Shown: positions 44,701-54,048, numbered from the stretch's first letter. The stretch: 64,000 bases of DNA from Hortaea werneckii (GCA_037044905.1 JBAOKB010000120.1:1-64000); one strand, 5' to 3'. The notes: generated from the letters alone by a model not told the origin. A program made the numbers and translations.

Positions 44701-44874
44701 ACACCTCAGCTCGAAGCTGCTTTCCTCAACGTTGTACCAGCATCTAGCGGATATATTATTCAGTCCAGCATTGACACGTTGGATCACCTGCTGCCTAGCT
44801 TCAGGGTTGAACTGATAGAGTGTCAAATGGATGTAAATAGACTCCTCGCAGGACTCCGGAAGGGGTTCCATCAT
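41710..44874 (-). CDS. orphan protein of about 1032 residues with two similar end domains
   Basis: Exons 44874-44608 and 44541-41710; the 66-nt intron between has gtaagt and ttacag ends and a CTAAT-like site, and happens to stay open if retained (1054 residues). I do not recognise the family. The N-terminal 260 residues look folded (IYIHLTLYQFNPEARQQVIQRV; FHLIETEGAASMPLRLFGLYELP). A second folded region occupies the last 270 residues. Both contain the pentapeptide FNGRL followed by a beta-like stretch. The 400-residue middle is acidic, Ser/Thr-rich and disordered with a basic GKRGKKSKIRS and a KKTMGQKAKKKGKAAK patch. No membrane span. A scaffold or chromatin-related role would be guesswork. 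Confidence 0.65.
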   Translation of the reverse strand: MMEPLPESCEESIYIHLTLYQFNPEARQQVIQRVNAGLNNISARCWYNVEESSFELRCPCTIGPVADEALAAAIKHCFEQETKATELEDVSTVFSPLSRLQHAMDANVSLQREPNVLRFPEGDIQPLGGDIDDLEEEMIQREAASNTQDETTDRPSFQVFHLIETEGAASMPLRLFGLYELPEGLLERTLCSAADKEMTKAIRCGVTARAVRSEGKHGNFVFNGRLGSLVVTNQTLELESLVTFPILEGHSALDVPIERNDTLMSETSDGPVMDKWFAGMAQTEPGEPEQDPEVPKDARKLFAPGHQPLSGKTRIPKADPDLRSDTEGSDSDDEAVTPSATLKDFACVMARTKARSSKSEDLDTTTESSEEDEDAKESMLFSQTQDDSMKGATHSRQSFAALLGREKVSGPSSSLKAAERGNAQAQSNLATRLGGLESSSEAQTKPPGTVGDEEFAAYNELQSYGPQFAAVDNIGLTANAANQATWEIQHYERGKRGKKSKIRSAEVQTLLSAQPTSGSAPMSLSTEPNLPHPQASQIGRASGHTSNLASETTSATDPYAVSWTNQWSHNVVKPTDPHETLIDDTASHGRDPVKIPPGLQPFSTTLTDAHSQTTTEVGSGDSTTNVGETSAGHMVDVENVIPLFRLSLGAQQQAPSEPHVRCNDDSDECDDTIVERLRPQQEDIRHFQKKHTMGQKAKKKGKAAKSVAEKPKAELPLPDPVPLPRPNVRSAEQNSIPTPKIGIRANPEVHARAKTSEDIGTSLTNAERLDTFLQEDHVLTQSSERRVRLGLILNLNGTKAMRDRVITAAALANDLNGNCTTGRVVFNGRLTANIEDVSYLLSLSDSPLSTKVLYEFHARDSSGLVHRVEVKVSQDGSMEAQSLREATTEIYMHFPIRVWDAMVSLQEVPMNTDFLDAFLASLSTLNEPPSFTALVPSNQFSIERVFAKRKFTRPLSEDSNGRLVLTEVQDLFVSSLNAPNANLQATCLSPEEMTARQRLWWEAHFEGLSDGAEICDAVNGVITLMDGVGFNSRGPWTAAPQEQDEELNKEPSFW

Positions 44875-45425
44875 TGACTCGAGTTAATGTGCAGAGCAGG
44901 TGAAAGTTGGTGATTGGAGGTTGATGAAGGCTGATGATGAGTAGGTATCTGATGATTCATCTTCGAGTGGTTTCGAGCGTTGGTCGACGGCAGGTGACGC
45001 TGTGCGACTGCCGATGCAAACGAGGAAGGAGGGGCGGCGGCATGATGAGGGAAGGTGCAGCCCAACCCAAGCTGACGTCCTTTTCACTTAAGCCGCTCTC
45101 AGCGTTCCTACGCGTATGTACACCCCCAGTGTCATCAGCGTGCAACTCCCTAAGTAGTGAAGGTGATCGAAGTGATGAAGAAAGCGAATCGGCAAATTCC
45201 ATATTCAAGACCTCAGTGGTCGGTACCATGATCCAGCCACATCTTTCCAACAAGGCAATGAAGACGATGCCAAGGCGCCTGCCCATATGTATGCAGCCTC
45301 CCACCCAATCAAGACCACTTTGTATGCCTACACGTTGTACGCCTTCTTTGAACGCCATGCCTAGAACACAAATGCTTCGCAGTGAACGCTCACTTCCTCA
45401 CCGATAGTGCCTCGAAAATGTCGCC
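44875..45425. other. intergenic between two minus-strand genes
   Basis: 551 bp holding the promoter of the 1032-residue orphan and the She3-like 3' region. A 133-codon minus-strand frame with an ATG at 45356-45358 is present but lacks protein-like composition and is not called. Confidence 0.45.
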
Positions 45426-46676
45426 CTATGAACCTTTCCCTGTTGATCTGGCTTTATTTTCATCAGCCGTCTTCTGCACGCCCATTAGCCACTTCATCTG
45501 ATTGACAACCTGGTCCATTTCCAAACTCTTCTTCCGCGTTTTCTCATTCTCCTGTTCACCTTCCTCCAGCGTCGAGTGCATAGCCTGTTCCATCTCTTCC
45601 CACCTCGCCATCAATTCAGTCTGGACTTTCCGTGTCCGCTCGTTCTCCTGTCGCATCTGCTCGTGAACGACGTCGAGGCGCGCCATCCGCGCCCGGTCGT
45701 CCTCTCGCTCTTGGTGTAGCACTGCCAGATCACGTTCCCATGCTTCTCGGCGTGCACGATATTCTGCTGAGAGCTGCTTGTGACTCGTTTCCAAGATTTC
45801 GGCATGTACAGTCGCGTGTTTCGTCTGATCCAACATGCTCTGGTGGTCCCTACTATGCTGCTCATGGAGTTCCTCGAGTTGCCGTTGCTGCTGTCGCATT
45901 TGCGTCTCCGCGGCAGATGCGCGCTGAGCTTTCGCCGCGCTGTCTGCTCTCAATTCTTCGATTCTCCTTTCCTTCCTTGCTAAGATGCTTGAGTCCACTG
46001 TACTAGAATGGCTCAAGTTGTCGTTCTCGGCCTGTAGCGCATCCATCTGTGGTTTAAGTGTTGCCAAATTCTTTTCCAACTCCTGTGATTTCATGACTGC
46101 TATCTCAAGCTCCCTTTTCAGTCTATCGTTCTCCGCCATAAGCTTCTCAATGACTCTGCCGGACTTGCCGGATGTAGTCGCATGGCCCACCGCTGAGCTC
46201 CATTGCGAAGGGAATTCATTCTCGTGGGGAGACGCAGTTGCGACAGGTACGGCAGGGCTCGACGCATTGCCGTTCAAGATCGGTCGCGATGGTGTCGATT
46301 CTCCACTGACTCTTCGGACCCCAGCAGGCACTGGTCCCAGCAGACCGGGCTTGTGGTAGCTCTCTCGTTCCGGCGCTGGGGAGCTCCCCTGGAAGCTCGT
46401 GTTCATGTTTATCGGAGGCAGCTCCTCGACGCGAAAGCTGGCTTTTCGGAGCGCTGATGGGACTGGGAGCGAGACATGTGTAAGCAGAGTACGAAATCTT
46501 GTGATGGATATCTTGGGCGTATGGCAGTTCTAAAAGCAGCAGGCTTGCTGCGAAGAAGACAAAGAGGCCATGATGGCCTTCCCATTCACGGACTTACCCG
46601 TTGCGCTTTCTCTACTGTCTACTCGGTATCTCTTGATCTGAGGCGAGGTCTGTGGACTGTTGCTTCGGGACTTCAT
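45426..46676 (-). CDS. she3: She3-like coiled-coil protein (SWI5-dependent HO expression protein 3 family)
   Basis: Two exons, 46676-46598 and 46453-45426, give 368 residues. The first exon (MKSRSNSPQTSPQIKRYRVDSRESAT) lies in another frame and joins ALRKASFRVEELPPINMNTSF through a 144-nt intron with gtaagt and atcag ends. Without it the frame would start at an internal Met. The conserved block SGRVIEKLMAENDRLKRELEIA and QMDALQAENDNLSHSSTVDSSILARKERRIEEL match the filamentous-fungal proteins annotated as She3. About 230 residues are continuous coiled coil. In yeast She3 links myosin Myo4 to She2-bound mRNA; in filamentous fungi its cargo is not settled. The N-terminus is Ser/Arg-rich, a possible nucleic-acid or phosphorylation region. 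Confidence 0.8.
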
Positions 46677-47666
46677 CGCTCTTGCTCCAGCCTCTAACCG
46701 AGGAGGTGCATAGAATAATGGTACTCTGCTACTTTCTAATGGAAATTGATGTGTGCATTGGGGCGCGACAAAGCACAGTTGAACTGGAAATATGTACACA
46801 GGAGATCAAGAGTGCGAATGAAGCTGCGTTATCGTTGGAAACTCATCATACCGTTGTCGTTCATGCGGCCCGGTGTGGGATGAGACATGCAGGGATCTAA
46901 CAAAAGAACGTTGGAGGGCCAACGACGAAACTATAAACAACCCGAAGCTTCTCCAAAGCCGAACCCTATGAGTACAGTACTGTACATGGTTGGTTCATCC
47001 ATGTACACTTCTTCCCCAATCTTGAAATGATGAGCAATTTTGTGGATCATGGGCAGAAAGCAGCAACAAGACGAAACAGACTCGTGCTCTACGGCGATGA
47101 ACGAGTGATGGTGAGAGTTTCCAATGTGTACATAAGGTAATGTACTGTACATAGCTTCCCATCGCTTGCCTACGTAAGCAGTGCCCAGTGTCCACCATCC
47201 AATGCATATGTCGAAAAAAAGACATCTAACTAGATTATATTGCACGGGAGACGAGCTACACAAGACCACCAGATGGTCACTTAATATGTACTTACATAGT
47301 AGGTACCAGAACATGGCCTTCATAAAGTCGGAACTTCTTGCATACAATCCAGCTTACGGAGCTCGAGCATAAATCCTGGCTTACAAAACTCGACCTTCTT
47401 AAGTAAGCCTCAGATTCATTGAGTTTATGCTTGCCATCCACCACGTCTATCTCACCGCGTATGCAGAATCCAGGAGTGGGTAGGTCTTCTTCCTGTTTGT
47501 GTAGGCATTATTTGTGCGGGATTACCAATCTTCGCAATCGATCCAACGACTATAAAATGACCAAGCTGGAACGGTCATGCACAGCTCTCTACACAAAGCC
47601 CGCTCTCATTTATTCCATCGGCCGAATTCTTTCAGCCCATAGATTTTCACCACGGCAATCGCAATC
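46677..47666. promoter_or_regulatory. divergent promoter she3 / NmrA-like, with GTAC cluster
   Basis: 990 bp between divergent starts. Between 46972 and 47306 there are nine GTAC tetramers, including the perfect palindrome GTACAGTACTGTAC (46972-46985) and a repeated GTACTGTACAT (46977 and 47142). Some must have regulatory or structural meaning if not chance; no binding factor is assigned. Confidence 0.5.
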
Positions 47667-48617
47667 ATGGCTCCCGCAATCCTTATCGCCGGCGCCACTG
47701 GAAACACTGGTAGAGGCGTCGTGGAACACTTGTCGAAGCTATTGAAGAACACCAATCTTTCTACAGCCAGAATCCTCGCCCTCACTCGCTCGTCCTCCAG
47801 TCCTACTGCGCAGCAGCTTGCTCAAATGCAAGGAGTAGAAGTCATCGAGCAGAACTGGGCAGAGATTACCGAAGACTGGCTGCTCGAACATGACGTCGTG
47901 AGGGCCTTTGTCGCCTCCCACGGTCAGCCGACTCAGTTCGCAGAAGAGGGCCAATTCATGGTGAATGCGCTTAGAGCCGGAGTGAAGTATGTCGTCCGGA
48001 TCTCGACGACGGCCGCCAACGTTCACCCTGACTGTCGTGCTTACTATCCACGATCACACTGGGCCATCGAACACATGCTTGATCAGCCCGAATTCGACGA
48101 GATGCATTTCACCTCATTGCGACCAAATGGATTCAGTCCGATGGTCGTTGCCGGCGCTGCGGAAATGATCAAGGGATTCCGCAGCACTGGGAAGCAGGGA
48201 CCCCTGCGGTTAGTAATCGACCAAGACACGCCTACGGGCCTGGTCGATCCCTACGAAGTCGGCGTTCTGGCAGCTCACCTTCTTGCGCAGGAGGACAGCG
48301 CTCCCCACAACGGCAAGCGCTACGCGGTCAGCGGACCAGAAGACATTACCGGAGAGCAAGTCACCAAGTTGATTGAGCATTATCTTGGCGAGCCGGTCAA
48401 GGACGTTCGCTACGCAGATGTTTCGATCATCGATGAAATGTCAGGGAGTTTCCCTGGCCCGAAGGCCCTGATTCAGTCTATGAAGTACGGGCCGGTAACT
48501 TCGTGGGAGGGTAAGGCCAAGGCAGATACGACAAGCAAAGAAGTGTTGGAATTGTGCGCACCAAAGCGCACTGTGGGTGAGGTTTTGCGGCAGATGATCG
48601 ATGGGAAGGCGGTTTAA
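47667..48617 (+). CDS. NmrA-like NAD(P)-binding family protein
   Basis: A single exon of 316 residues from ATG 47667 (MAPAILIAGATGNTGRGVVEHL). The Rossmann dinucleotide motif is GATGNTG (9-15). The chain then follows the atypical SDR / NmrA-TMR pattern: ILALTRSSSS for the cofactor phosphate or ribose region, YVVRISTTAANVHPDCRAYYPRSHWAIEHMLD in place of the classic YxxxK, FTSLRPNGFSPMV, and VDPYEVGVLAAHLL. Proteins of this type either reduce NADP-dependent substrates or act as redox-sensing regulators like NmrA, which represses nitrogen metabolite genes. The catalytic Tyr is not clear, so a sensor role is possible. Cytosolic. Confidence 0.85.
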   Translation: MAPAILIAGATGNTGRGVVEHLSKLLKNTNLSTARILALTRSSSSPTAQQLAQMQGVEVIEQNWAEITEDWLLEHDVVRAFVASHGQPTQFAEEGQFMVNALRAGVKYVVRISTTAANVHPDCRAYYPRSHWAIEHMLDQPEFDEMHFTSLRPNGFSPMVVAGAAEMIKGFRSTGKQGPLRLVIDQDTPTGLVDPYEVGVLAAHLLAQEDSAPHNGKRYAVSGPEDITGEQVTKLIEHYLGEPVKDVRYADVSIIDEMSGSFPGPKALIQSMKYGPVTSWEGKAKADTTSKEVLELCAPKRTVGEVLRQMIDGKAV

Positions 48618-49860
48618 TGGCTGACATCCTGGTCGATCAATCAATCACTGCGGCTCTCGTTAGGGAGTTGAAAGAATCTGTCACCATATCTCTCTCAGAA
48701 GGGAAGATATAAAGATGAAGAAAGGGGAAGAAAAAAAAAAAAAGAAAAAAAAAGCAGCCCCCTGGGGGCCGTGGGAGGGGAAAGGATTGCGGGTTGGGCC
48801 ACGATTTGACCTGTGCTACTGTGTACCTCTGCCGTAGATTTTAAGCTCCATTGTGGATTTCCAGAACGATGACAAGTTCGGGGACACTTCAAGCCTCCAA
48901 ACACAAAGACGGCTGTGATGCGAAAGAACATACCGAGTAGTAGCTCTCTCGAAGGAAACCCTCAGCTGGAACCGAACTCACATCAACTTTCCTCCCGCCG
49001 CTGAAAGGTCCTTTCAAACCCAAGTCAATTAATCCTGCGATCACACTGCTTCCTTTATAGATCGTCTAGACACCTCATTGAAGTACTGTATTGCATCTGT
49101 CCCATTGGTACGCTTATCGCCGGCGCTAATGGCTGTACATGACTTGACACGCATGTTGGTGGGTTGACACGCTGCTGACACGAATTATCGCCCTGACACG
49201 GATTATCGCCCTGACACGTATCGGCACTCTGACACGCATTGGCATTCTGACACACATTGGCATTCTGACACACTTTGATATTCTGACACACTTTGATATT
49301 CTGATGCGGCTATTCCAAGACGACATGGCTGTGTAAGTGACAGCTGCAATCATGATAGAAAAAAATTCAAAAACAAAAAGGGGGAGCCTTGGAAAGGAAA
49401 GATGACAACCTCAATGCAAGTTCGATGACAAGATTAGTTTGAAGGTACCGCCGCTTGGTCTTTCGCACAGCGGTTTATTGTACTTCTTCAAATCCTCAGA
49501 CGATCCTTCAGAGGGTGGAAAGGGAGGATTGCTTGAGAGCAACTGAGGTGTGATTCACAAGGGGTCACTTTACTCGCAGCCTTTCCGCGTTTATATGGGT
49601 ATACCAGCACAAAGCATGATATAGAAAGAGTATGGGGTTCAAAAAGTGCTGTATCAACACTCTACAGGCTTTTCTTGAGGAGCACACGAACATGGTACTG
49701 GTGGGCAAGTAAGCAGTATATAGTATCACAAGCCTGTCAGGTCTGCTCGATGCCACAACTATAATACGTCAGCGACGATCGAAGTCCCCACAGATCAGCT
49801 TCGTGATGTTGCAAGCAATATGATGCTCGAAGCAAACTTGCGCCAAACGCAGTCCACTCT
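48618..49860. other. intergenic with minisatellite
   Basis: About 1.24 kb. It contains an A-rich run (48731-48753) and the 18-bp tandem repeat listed separately. Several Cys-containing frames cross the repeat but are products of its periodicity. No gene is supported. Confidence 0.5.
49175..49300. repeat. 18-bp minisatellite, seven tandem units
   Basis: Seven abutting 18-base units each beginning CTGACAC: starts at 49175, 49193, 49211, 49229, 49247, 49265 and 49283, with an eighth partial unit after 49300. Neighbouring units are most alike (units 6 and 7 identical; 1 and 2 differ by one base; 4 and 5 by one base), the pattern left by successive local duplications. There are no spacers, so it is not a CRISPR array. 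Confidence 0.92.
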
Positions 49861-51333
49861 CTATTTCCAACCTAGCTCTACATCGTCGATCAATTGCTTA
49901 ATAACCTCCGTATCAAACTCTACAGCATCGATCTCCTTCTCGAGCTTCGTGATCGCATGCTGATATCCCACACGCGTAGGTACAGGCCTTCCAAGCGAGC
50001 TATGACTTCTGTCCGGTTTGATCGGTAATTGGGAAAGCACGGTTTCCAGTAAGCGTTTGGATTGCTGGAGATTGGTTTTGCGTTCTTCACTCCTCTGAAA
50101 TAGCCGATCAAGAATCACATTTGTGAAGAAAAACTTTGTCGAAGCTGCGTTCTGGGCAGGTTTTGTTGACGCAGGGCTTGTGGTGCCGCGATGGCTGCTT
50201 TCTTGTGGATGAGTTTTGAGCTGTTGCTTGCGTAGCTGCAAATGAGTGATCATCCAATCGCGCTGCGATGCACGACTCCATAAACCCATGTGGATAACGC
50301 CCAGCACTTCCAGATAGCGTCTTAGAGCTGGATTAAGTTCGTCTTCCGACGAACTAGTAGCGTCGAGGTATTCAGCTTCTTTCTTGGTCAGGTGGTGCCA
50401 CACTTGCTCTGCTTCGAATGCTGCCTGCTCGCGCTTTTGAATGATCGTTGAAGCATGTTGCTCGAGCTCCTCCCTTGCATCGGAACCGAACGGAGACATC
50501 AGGTAGCGAATATAAGACGACGGCGGCGGGGTCCTTGTCATTGCCAGGTCCAACACTTCCCCTTCAAGCAGGAGCTGACGAAGTTCTTTAGCTCCCAGCA
50601 TAAGATTGTTTTCGATAGCACGTTCGCCTACTTGGGCCATTAATACTTTCTTGCCCTCGTCGTGTCCGTTTTCAGCCAGAAGAGTCGCAGGGTCAGATGG
50701 CGCTACCACAGGGATATCGAGACCGCGAGCTCGCAGGTCCTGTTCTGACTGGTCGAGCAGGGATTTAAACATTGTCACCTCCCAGCTCACCTGTTCCCGT
50801 GCCCTTTTGATGAAAGCCTTGGTGATATCATTTTCCGCAACTTGCACAGCAGCAAAAGGCGTAAATTCAAACTGAGCCTGCCAGAGCGACGCACTCAACG
50901 CAGCGGCCCCAAGATGGCGTTTCCAGCCTGCAATGGACCACGGCCGAGGGTGATAGGCGGCTAATACTCCAAATAATGCCCCCAGCATGACTGCGTCATC
51001 GCCGTCGTAATTACCAAGGCGATCTAGGAACTTGCGAGATGGGATCTCGACTCCTTGTCCATCCAAGAAAGCTCGAATGTGGTTCTCCTTGGCCCGAGCG
51101 TAAGAGAAGCCATAGACAGAGAAGATGATCGCGCCGTAGGCTGTAACTTCAAAGGCGAAGGCCCTGAGGCGCGGTAACCGAAATACCGTCCCTATGGTCA
51201 AAGGCACAAGACCTAGAAAGCCCGCCTTGGCGGCGTTATATATGCTGGAGTGGCTACAGGAAGTGGTGAATGCATCCTTCTCTGGAGGAAAGGCTGGATG
51301 ACGCCCCTCCCAGGGCGGAGGGAAGAGTCTCAT
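49861..51333 (-). CDS. orphan protein with membrane segments and coiled-coil C-terminus, 490 residues
   Basis: A single exon from ATG 51331-51333 (MRLFPPPWEGRHPAFPPEKDAF). I do not recognise the family. Hydrophobic stretches AAKAGFLGLVPLTIGTVFRL, AFAFEVTAYGAIIFSVYGFSYA and AVMLGALFGVLAAYHPRPWS suggest two or three membrane segments in the first 130 residues. The next part is helical and charged (FIKRAREQVSWEVTMFKSLLDQSEQDL). Residues 280-330 contain HASTIIQKREQAAFEAEQVWHHLTKKEAEYL, a likely coiled coil; the end carries ITKLEKEIDAVEFDTEVIKQLIDDVE. An organelle-membrane protein is plausible but not shown. It is divergent from the Rex-type exonuclease gene, 525 bp apart. Confidence 0.7.
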   Translation of the reverse strand: MRLFPPPWEGRHPAFPPEKDAFTTSCSHSSIYNAAKAGFLGLVPLTIGTVFRLPRLRAFAFEVTAYGAIIFSVYGFSYARAKENHIRAFLDGQGVEIPSRKFLDRLGNYDGDDAVMLGALFGVLAAYHPRPWSIAGWKRHLGAAALSASLWQAQFEFTPFAAVQVAENDITKAFIKRAREQVSWEVTMFKSLLDQSEQDLRARGLDIPVVAPSDPATLLAENGHDEGKKVLMAQVGERAIENNLMLGAKELRQLLLEGEVLDLAMTRTPPPSSYIRYLMSPFGSDAREELEQHASTIIQKREQAAFEAEQVWHHLTKKEAEYLDATSSSEDELNPALRRYLEVLGVIHMGLWSRASQRDWMITHLQLRKQQLKTHPQESSHRGTTSPASTKPAQNAASTKFFFTNVILDRLFQRSEERKTNLQQSKRLLETVLSQLPIKPDRSHSSLGRPVPTRVGYQHAITKLEKEIDAVEFDTEVIKQLIDDVELGWK

Positions 51334-51858
51334 TGTGGTACAAGGTAATTTGGGAGCACGAGAAAGAGGAGATGAAGGGCCTTGAAGAGCAGCACATCAG
51401 GTGCAGACGATCGCGCTATTTGTATCAAACGTCTCGTATGAGAGCTCTCGAGGTTACACCGGCTGTGCTACCTGCCGCGCCTGCAGATGCAGGGGTTGGA
51501 TAGAAGCTGCGGATGGGCTCGATTAGCGAACGGTATCTAGACGCCCAGTCGCGTATGTTGGCCATTGGAAACATGTTAGAATATAATGGTAAGTAGCACG
51601 TGATTTCGCTCTCCATTGAATTCGATGACGCGATGGTGAATGAGATGAAGGCTTCGACTGCTTCCAAGCAGTTACAAGTAAGGTTACTTGTGAGTGGTGG
51701 AGGGCAGGGCCTTGATGCCTGGCAGCGGTTCTTGAGATGGCGGCAGCGGGGCGAGCCGAGAGCAGCGACTGGTGGTTCCGACTGCTACTTGATGCAGTCC
51801 AAAGAAAAATGTAATCGATATTGGCACACGACAAGCTGCGTGCAACACCCGGAACTCA
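51334..51858. promoter_or_regulatory. divergent promoter orphan 49861 / Rex-type exonuclease
   Basis: 525 bp between start codons. No clear motif; short overlapping frames only. Confidence 0.45.
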
Positions 51859-54048
51859 ATGGCACAACGCAAGCGCTCGCGTGGCGAATACGAAGGAGGC
51901 GACAATCAGATGGGAATGGGAGAGACTTTGTCAACGCTGAGAGGGAACGACTCCGAGACGCCGGACAACTCGCGCAATGGCAACCGTACCAACGAGCAGG
52001 ACGAGCAAGCAGGGGGCGATTGGGAGGTCGCGGAGAGCAGGAGTGCCAAACGGCTAAAGAAGCTGCCGAAGAAAGAATCGGGAAACTATCCTGCCATCTC
52101 ACACTCGTCCCATGCGCGGCTCAATTCCTACGTGAAGCTCGGAGACCTGCAGAATCTTGCGCTTTATCTGTTAGCAGATGGGACTTCGCCACAGTGGGTA
52201 TCAGTCAAGCACCACGCCAATGTACGCAAGGTGGTTGCTCTCATGGTGCCTGGCCTCGAGGCCGGCATGTTCAACGGCCAGATTCCGTTGTCTGAACCAG
52301 AGGCCGAGCCTGCGAATGGAGACTCAGCAAAGGCAGATAGCCCACAGCTAGCTCAGAAGGACGACAGTGCACCCAATGATTCAGTTCCAGATTCTTCATC
52401 CCAGCCAAAGCGTCTCAAAATCTCGCCAGATGATTACTATCCTGTCAAGCTTGTGACCAGTCGCTTGCCCGAAACGCTGCAACCGCTCGGTGAGCTCTTC
52501 GACCATATCTGGCCGATTAGAACTCCCGGAGAGGATAAGAACGCCAGAATGCACTCGCCACTTGCTGCCTTCTTGACTGCGCCCATCCTCAAGTCAAAAG
52601 AGGAGAAGAAGTCCAAGGGTCCACATTTTCCGACTGCTGGGAGGAATTGGGTCAACAATCGAACTCCTGTTACTGAGTTTCTTGCGTCTACAGAGGAGCT
52701 GTTCGAGGAGGGCTACGTACTGCATCCTGCTCAATACAACGGCACTTCTTCTGCTGGTGCCGAAGCCGCCCGGCGCGAGGCGAACAAGACGACAGCGGCG
52801 GACGGTTGGATTGATACACCAGGCATCGTAAACCTGGACGACGGTGCGAAGGCTGCAGAACCAGATAACGAAAAGGGCTCGATTACTGCGGGACGCAAAG
52901 TGCTAACTATGGATTGTGAAATGTGCATCACTTCACCAAAAGGAGTGTCCCCGCAATCTTTCAGTCTTACCCGGATTTCCATCATTGACTGGGACGGCAA
53001 GACTGTGATGGATGAATTCGTGATGCCCGAGAACCCGATCACCGACTACCTCACACCATACTCCGGAATAACACCAGCAATGCTGGAGGGCGTCACGACC
53101 TCGCTTGCCGACATCCAGAAAAAGCTCCTCTCCATCCTCACACCCCAGACCATCCTCGTCGGCCACAGCCTGAATAGCGACTTGAACGCGTTGAAGATCA
53201 CGCATCCGTACATCATAGACACCGCACTCCTCTACCCCCATCCCCGCGGTCCCCCGCTGAAGTCCAGCCTGAAATGGCTAGCGCAGAAATACCTCTCGCG
53301 CGAGATCCAGAAAGGCCACGGTTCGACGGGACACGACAGTGTCGAGGATGCAAAAGCATGTCTGGACCTCGTGAAGCAGAAGTGCGAAAAGGGCAAAGCC
53401 TGGGGCACATCGGAGGCCTCCGGCGAGCCCATCTTCAAGCGTCTCGGACGCAGCATCAGACCGAAACGGGACAAGGTCAACCCTTCTGGTGACGACGAGC
53501 CACGTATCGGAGCCGTAGTCGACTGGGGCGAGCCGGCGCGGGGTTATGGTAGCCAGGCCAAAGTCACGATAGGCTGTGAAAGCGACGAAGAAGTCGTGAA
53601 AGGAGTCGTGCGGACGCTCGAAGGCGACGCAGACGAGGCGGTCGTGCCCAAGGGCGGATGCGACTTCATCTGGGCACGGTTCCGTGAGCTCGAAGCCCAT
53701 CGCGGGTGGTGGAACCGCAGCAAGCTCGTCGACACGGACGCTCTACGCTCGAATTCCAAGTCGGCGACTTCGGAAGCTTCACTCAAATCTGTCGTTGCGG
53801 ATACCGTGAAGCATATTACGGAAGTTTACCAAGCTCTGCCTCCCTGCACTGCATTCGTGGTATATTCGGGTTCTGGCGACCCACGGGAGCTCTCGGAGAT
53901 GCAGAGTTTACAGCAGAAGTTCAAACAGGAGTACAGGACTAAAAAGTGGGACGAGCTCAGCGTCCAGTGGACAGATGTCGAAGAGCAGAAGCTGAGGAAA
54001 GCTTGCGAGAGGGCGAGGAAGGGTGTGGGGTTTATCGCTGTGAAGTAG
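51859..54048 (+). CDS. Rex-type 3'-5' RNA exonuclease (DEDDh family)
   Basis: A single exon of 729 residues from ATG 51859 (MAQRKRSRGEYEGGDNQMGM). The exonuclease domain covers about 345-510: Exo I VLTMDCEMCI (Asp352, Glu354), Exo II GHSLNSDLNAL (Asp441), Exo III GHDSVEDAKA (His492, Asp497), so all catalytic residues are present. The long form with an N-terminal disordered part, YVKLGDLQNLALYLLADGTSPQWVSVKHH domain and C-terminal extension resembles yeast Rex1/Rnh70 and animal REXO1-like proteins that trim 5S rRNA, tRNA and other small RNA 3' ends. The C-terminal part (CTAFVVYSGSGDPREL) resembles the conserved end of Rex1. The basic N-terminus suggests nuclear location. It is convergent with pso2, 140 bp away. 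Confidence 0.9.
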   Translation: MAQRKRSRGEYEGGDNQMGMGETLSTLRGNDSETPDNSRNGNRTNEQDEQAGGDWEVAESRSAKRLKKLPKKESGNYPAISHSSHARLNSYVKLGDLQNLALYLLADGTSPQWVSVKHHANVRKVVALMVPGLEAGMFNGQIPLSEPEAEPANGDSAKADSPQLAQKDDSAPNDSVPDSSSQPKRLKISPDDYYPVKLVTSRLPETLQPLGELFDHIWPIRTPGEDKNARMHSPLAAFLTAPILKSKEEKKSKGPHFPTAGRNWVNNRTPVTEFLASTEELFEEGYVLHPAQYNGTSSAGAEAARREANKTTAADGWIDTPGIVNLDDGAKAAEPDNEKGSITAGRKVLTMDCEMCITSPKGVSPQSFSLTRISIIDWDGKTVMDEFVMPENPITDYLTPYSGITPAMLEGVTTSLADIQKKLLSILTPQTILVGHSLNSDLNALKITHPYIIDTALLYPHPRGPPLKSSLKWLAQKYLSREIQKGHGSTGHDSVEDAKACLDLVKQKCEKGKAWGTSEASGEPIFKRLGRSIRPKRDKVNPSGDDEPRIGAVVDWGEPARGYGSQAKVTIGCESDEEVVKGVVRTLEGDADEAVVPKGGCDFIWARFRELEAHRGWWNRSKLVDTDALRSNSKSATSEASLKSVVADTVKHITEVYQALPPCTAFVVYSGSGDPRELSEMQSLQQKFKQEYRTKKWDELSVQWTDVEEQKLRKACERARKGVGFIAVK

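Noticed and set aside
44957..45358. 133-codon minus-strand frame with ATG between the orphan and she3
   Set aside because: Composition resembles non-coding DNA and it overlaps frames on the other strand; no family resemblance.
49175..49300. Possible CRISPR array
   Set aside because: Units abut without spacers and the host is a eukaryote.
49055..49353. Minus-strand frames with repeated CQNANV-type or CVRMPM-type hexapeptides
   Set aside because: The pattern follows from the 18-bp minisatellite; every frame gives a periodic peptide, and no signal peptide or homologue supports one.
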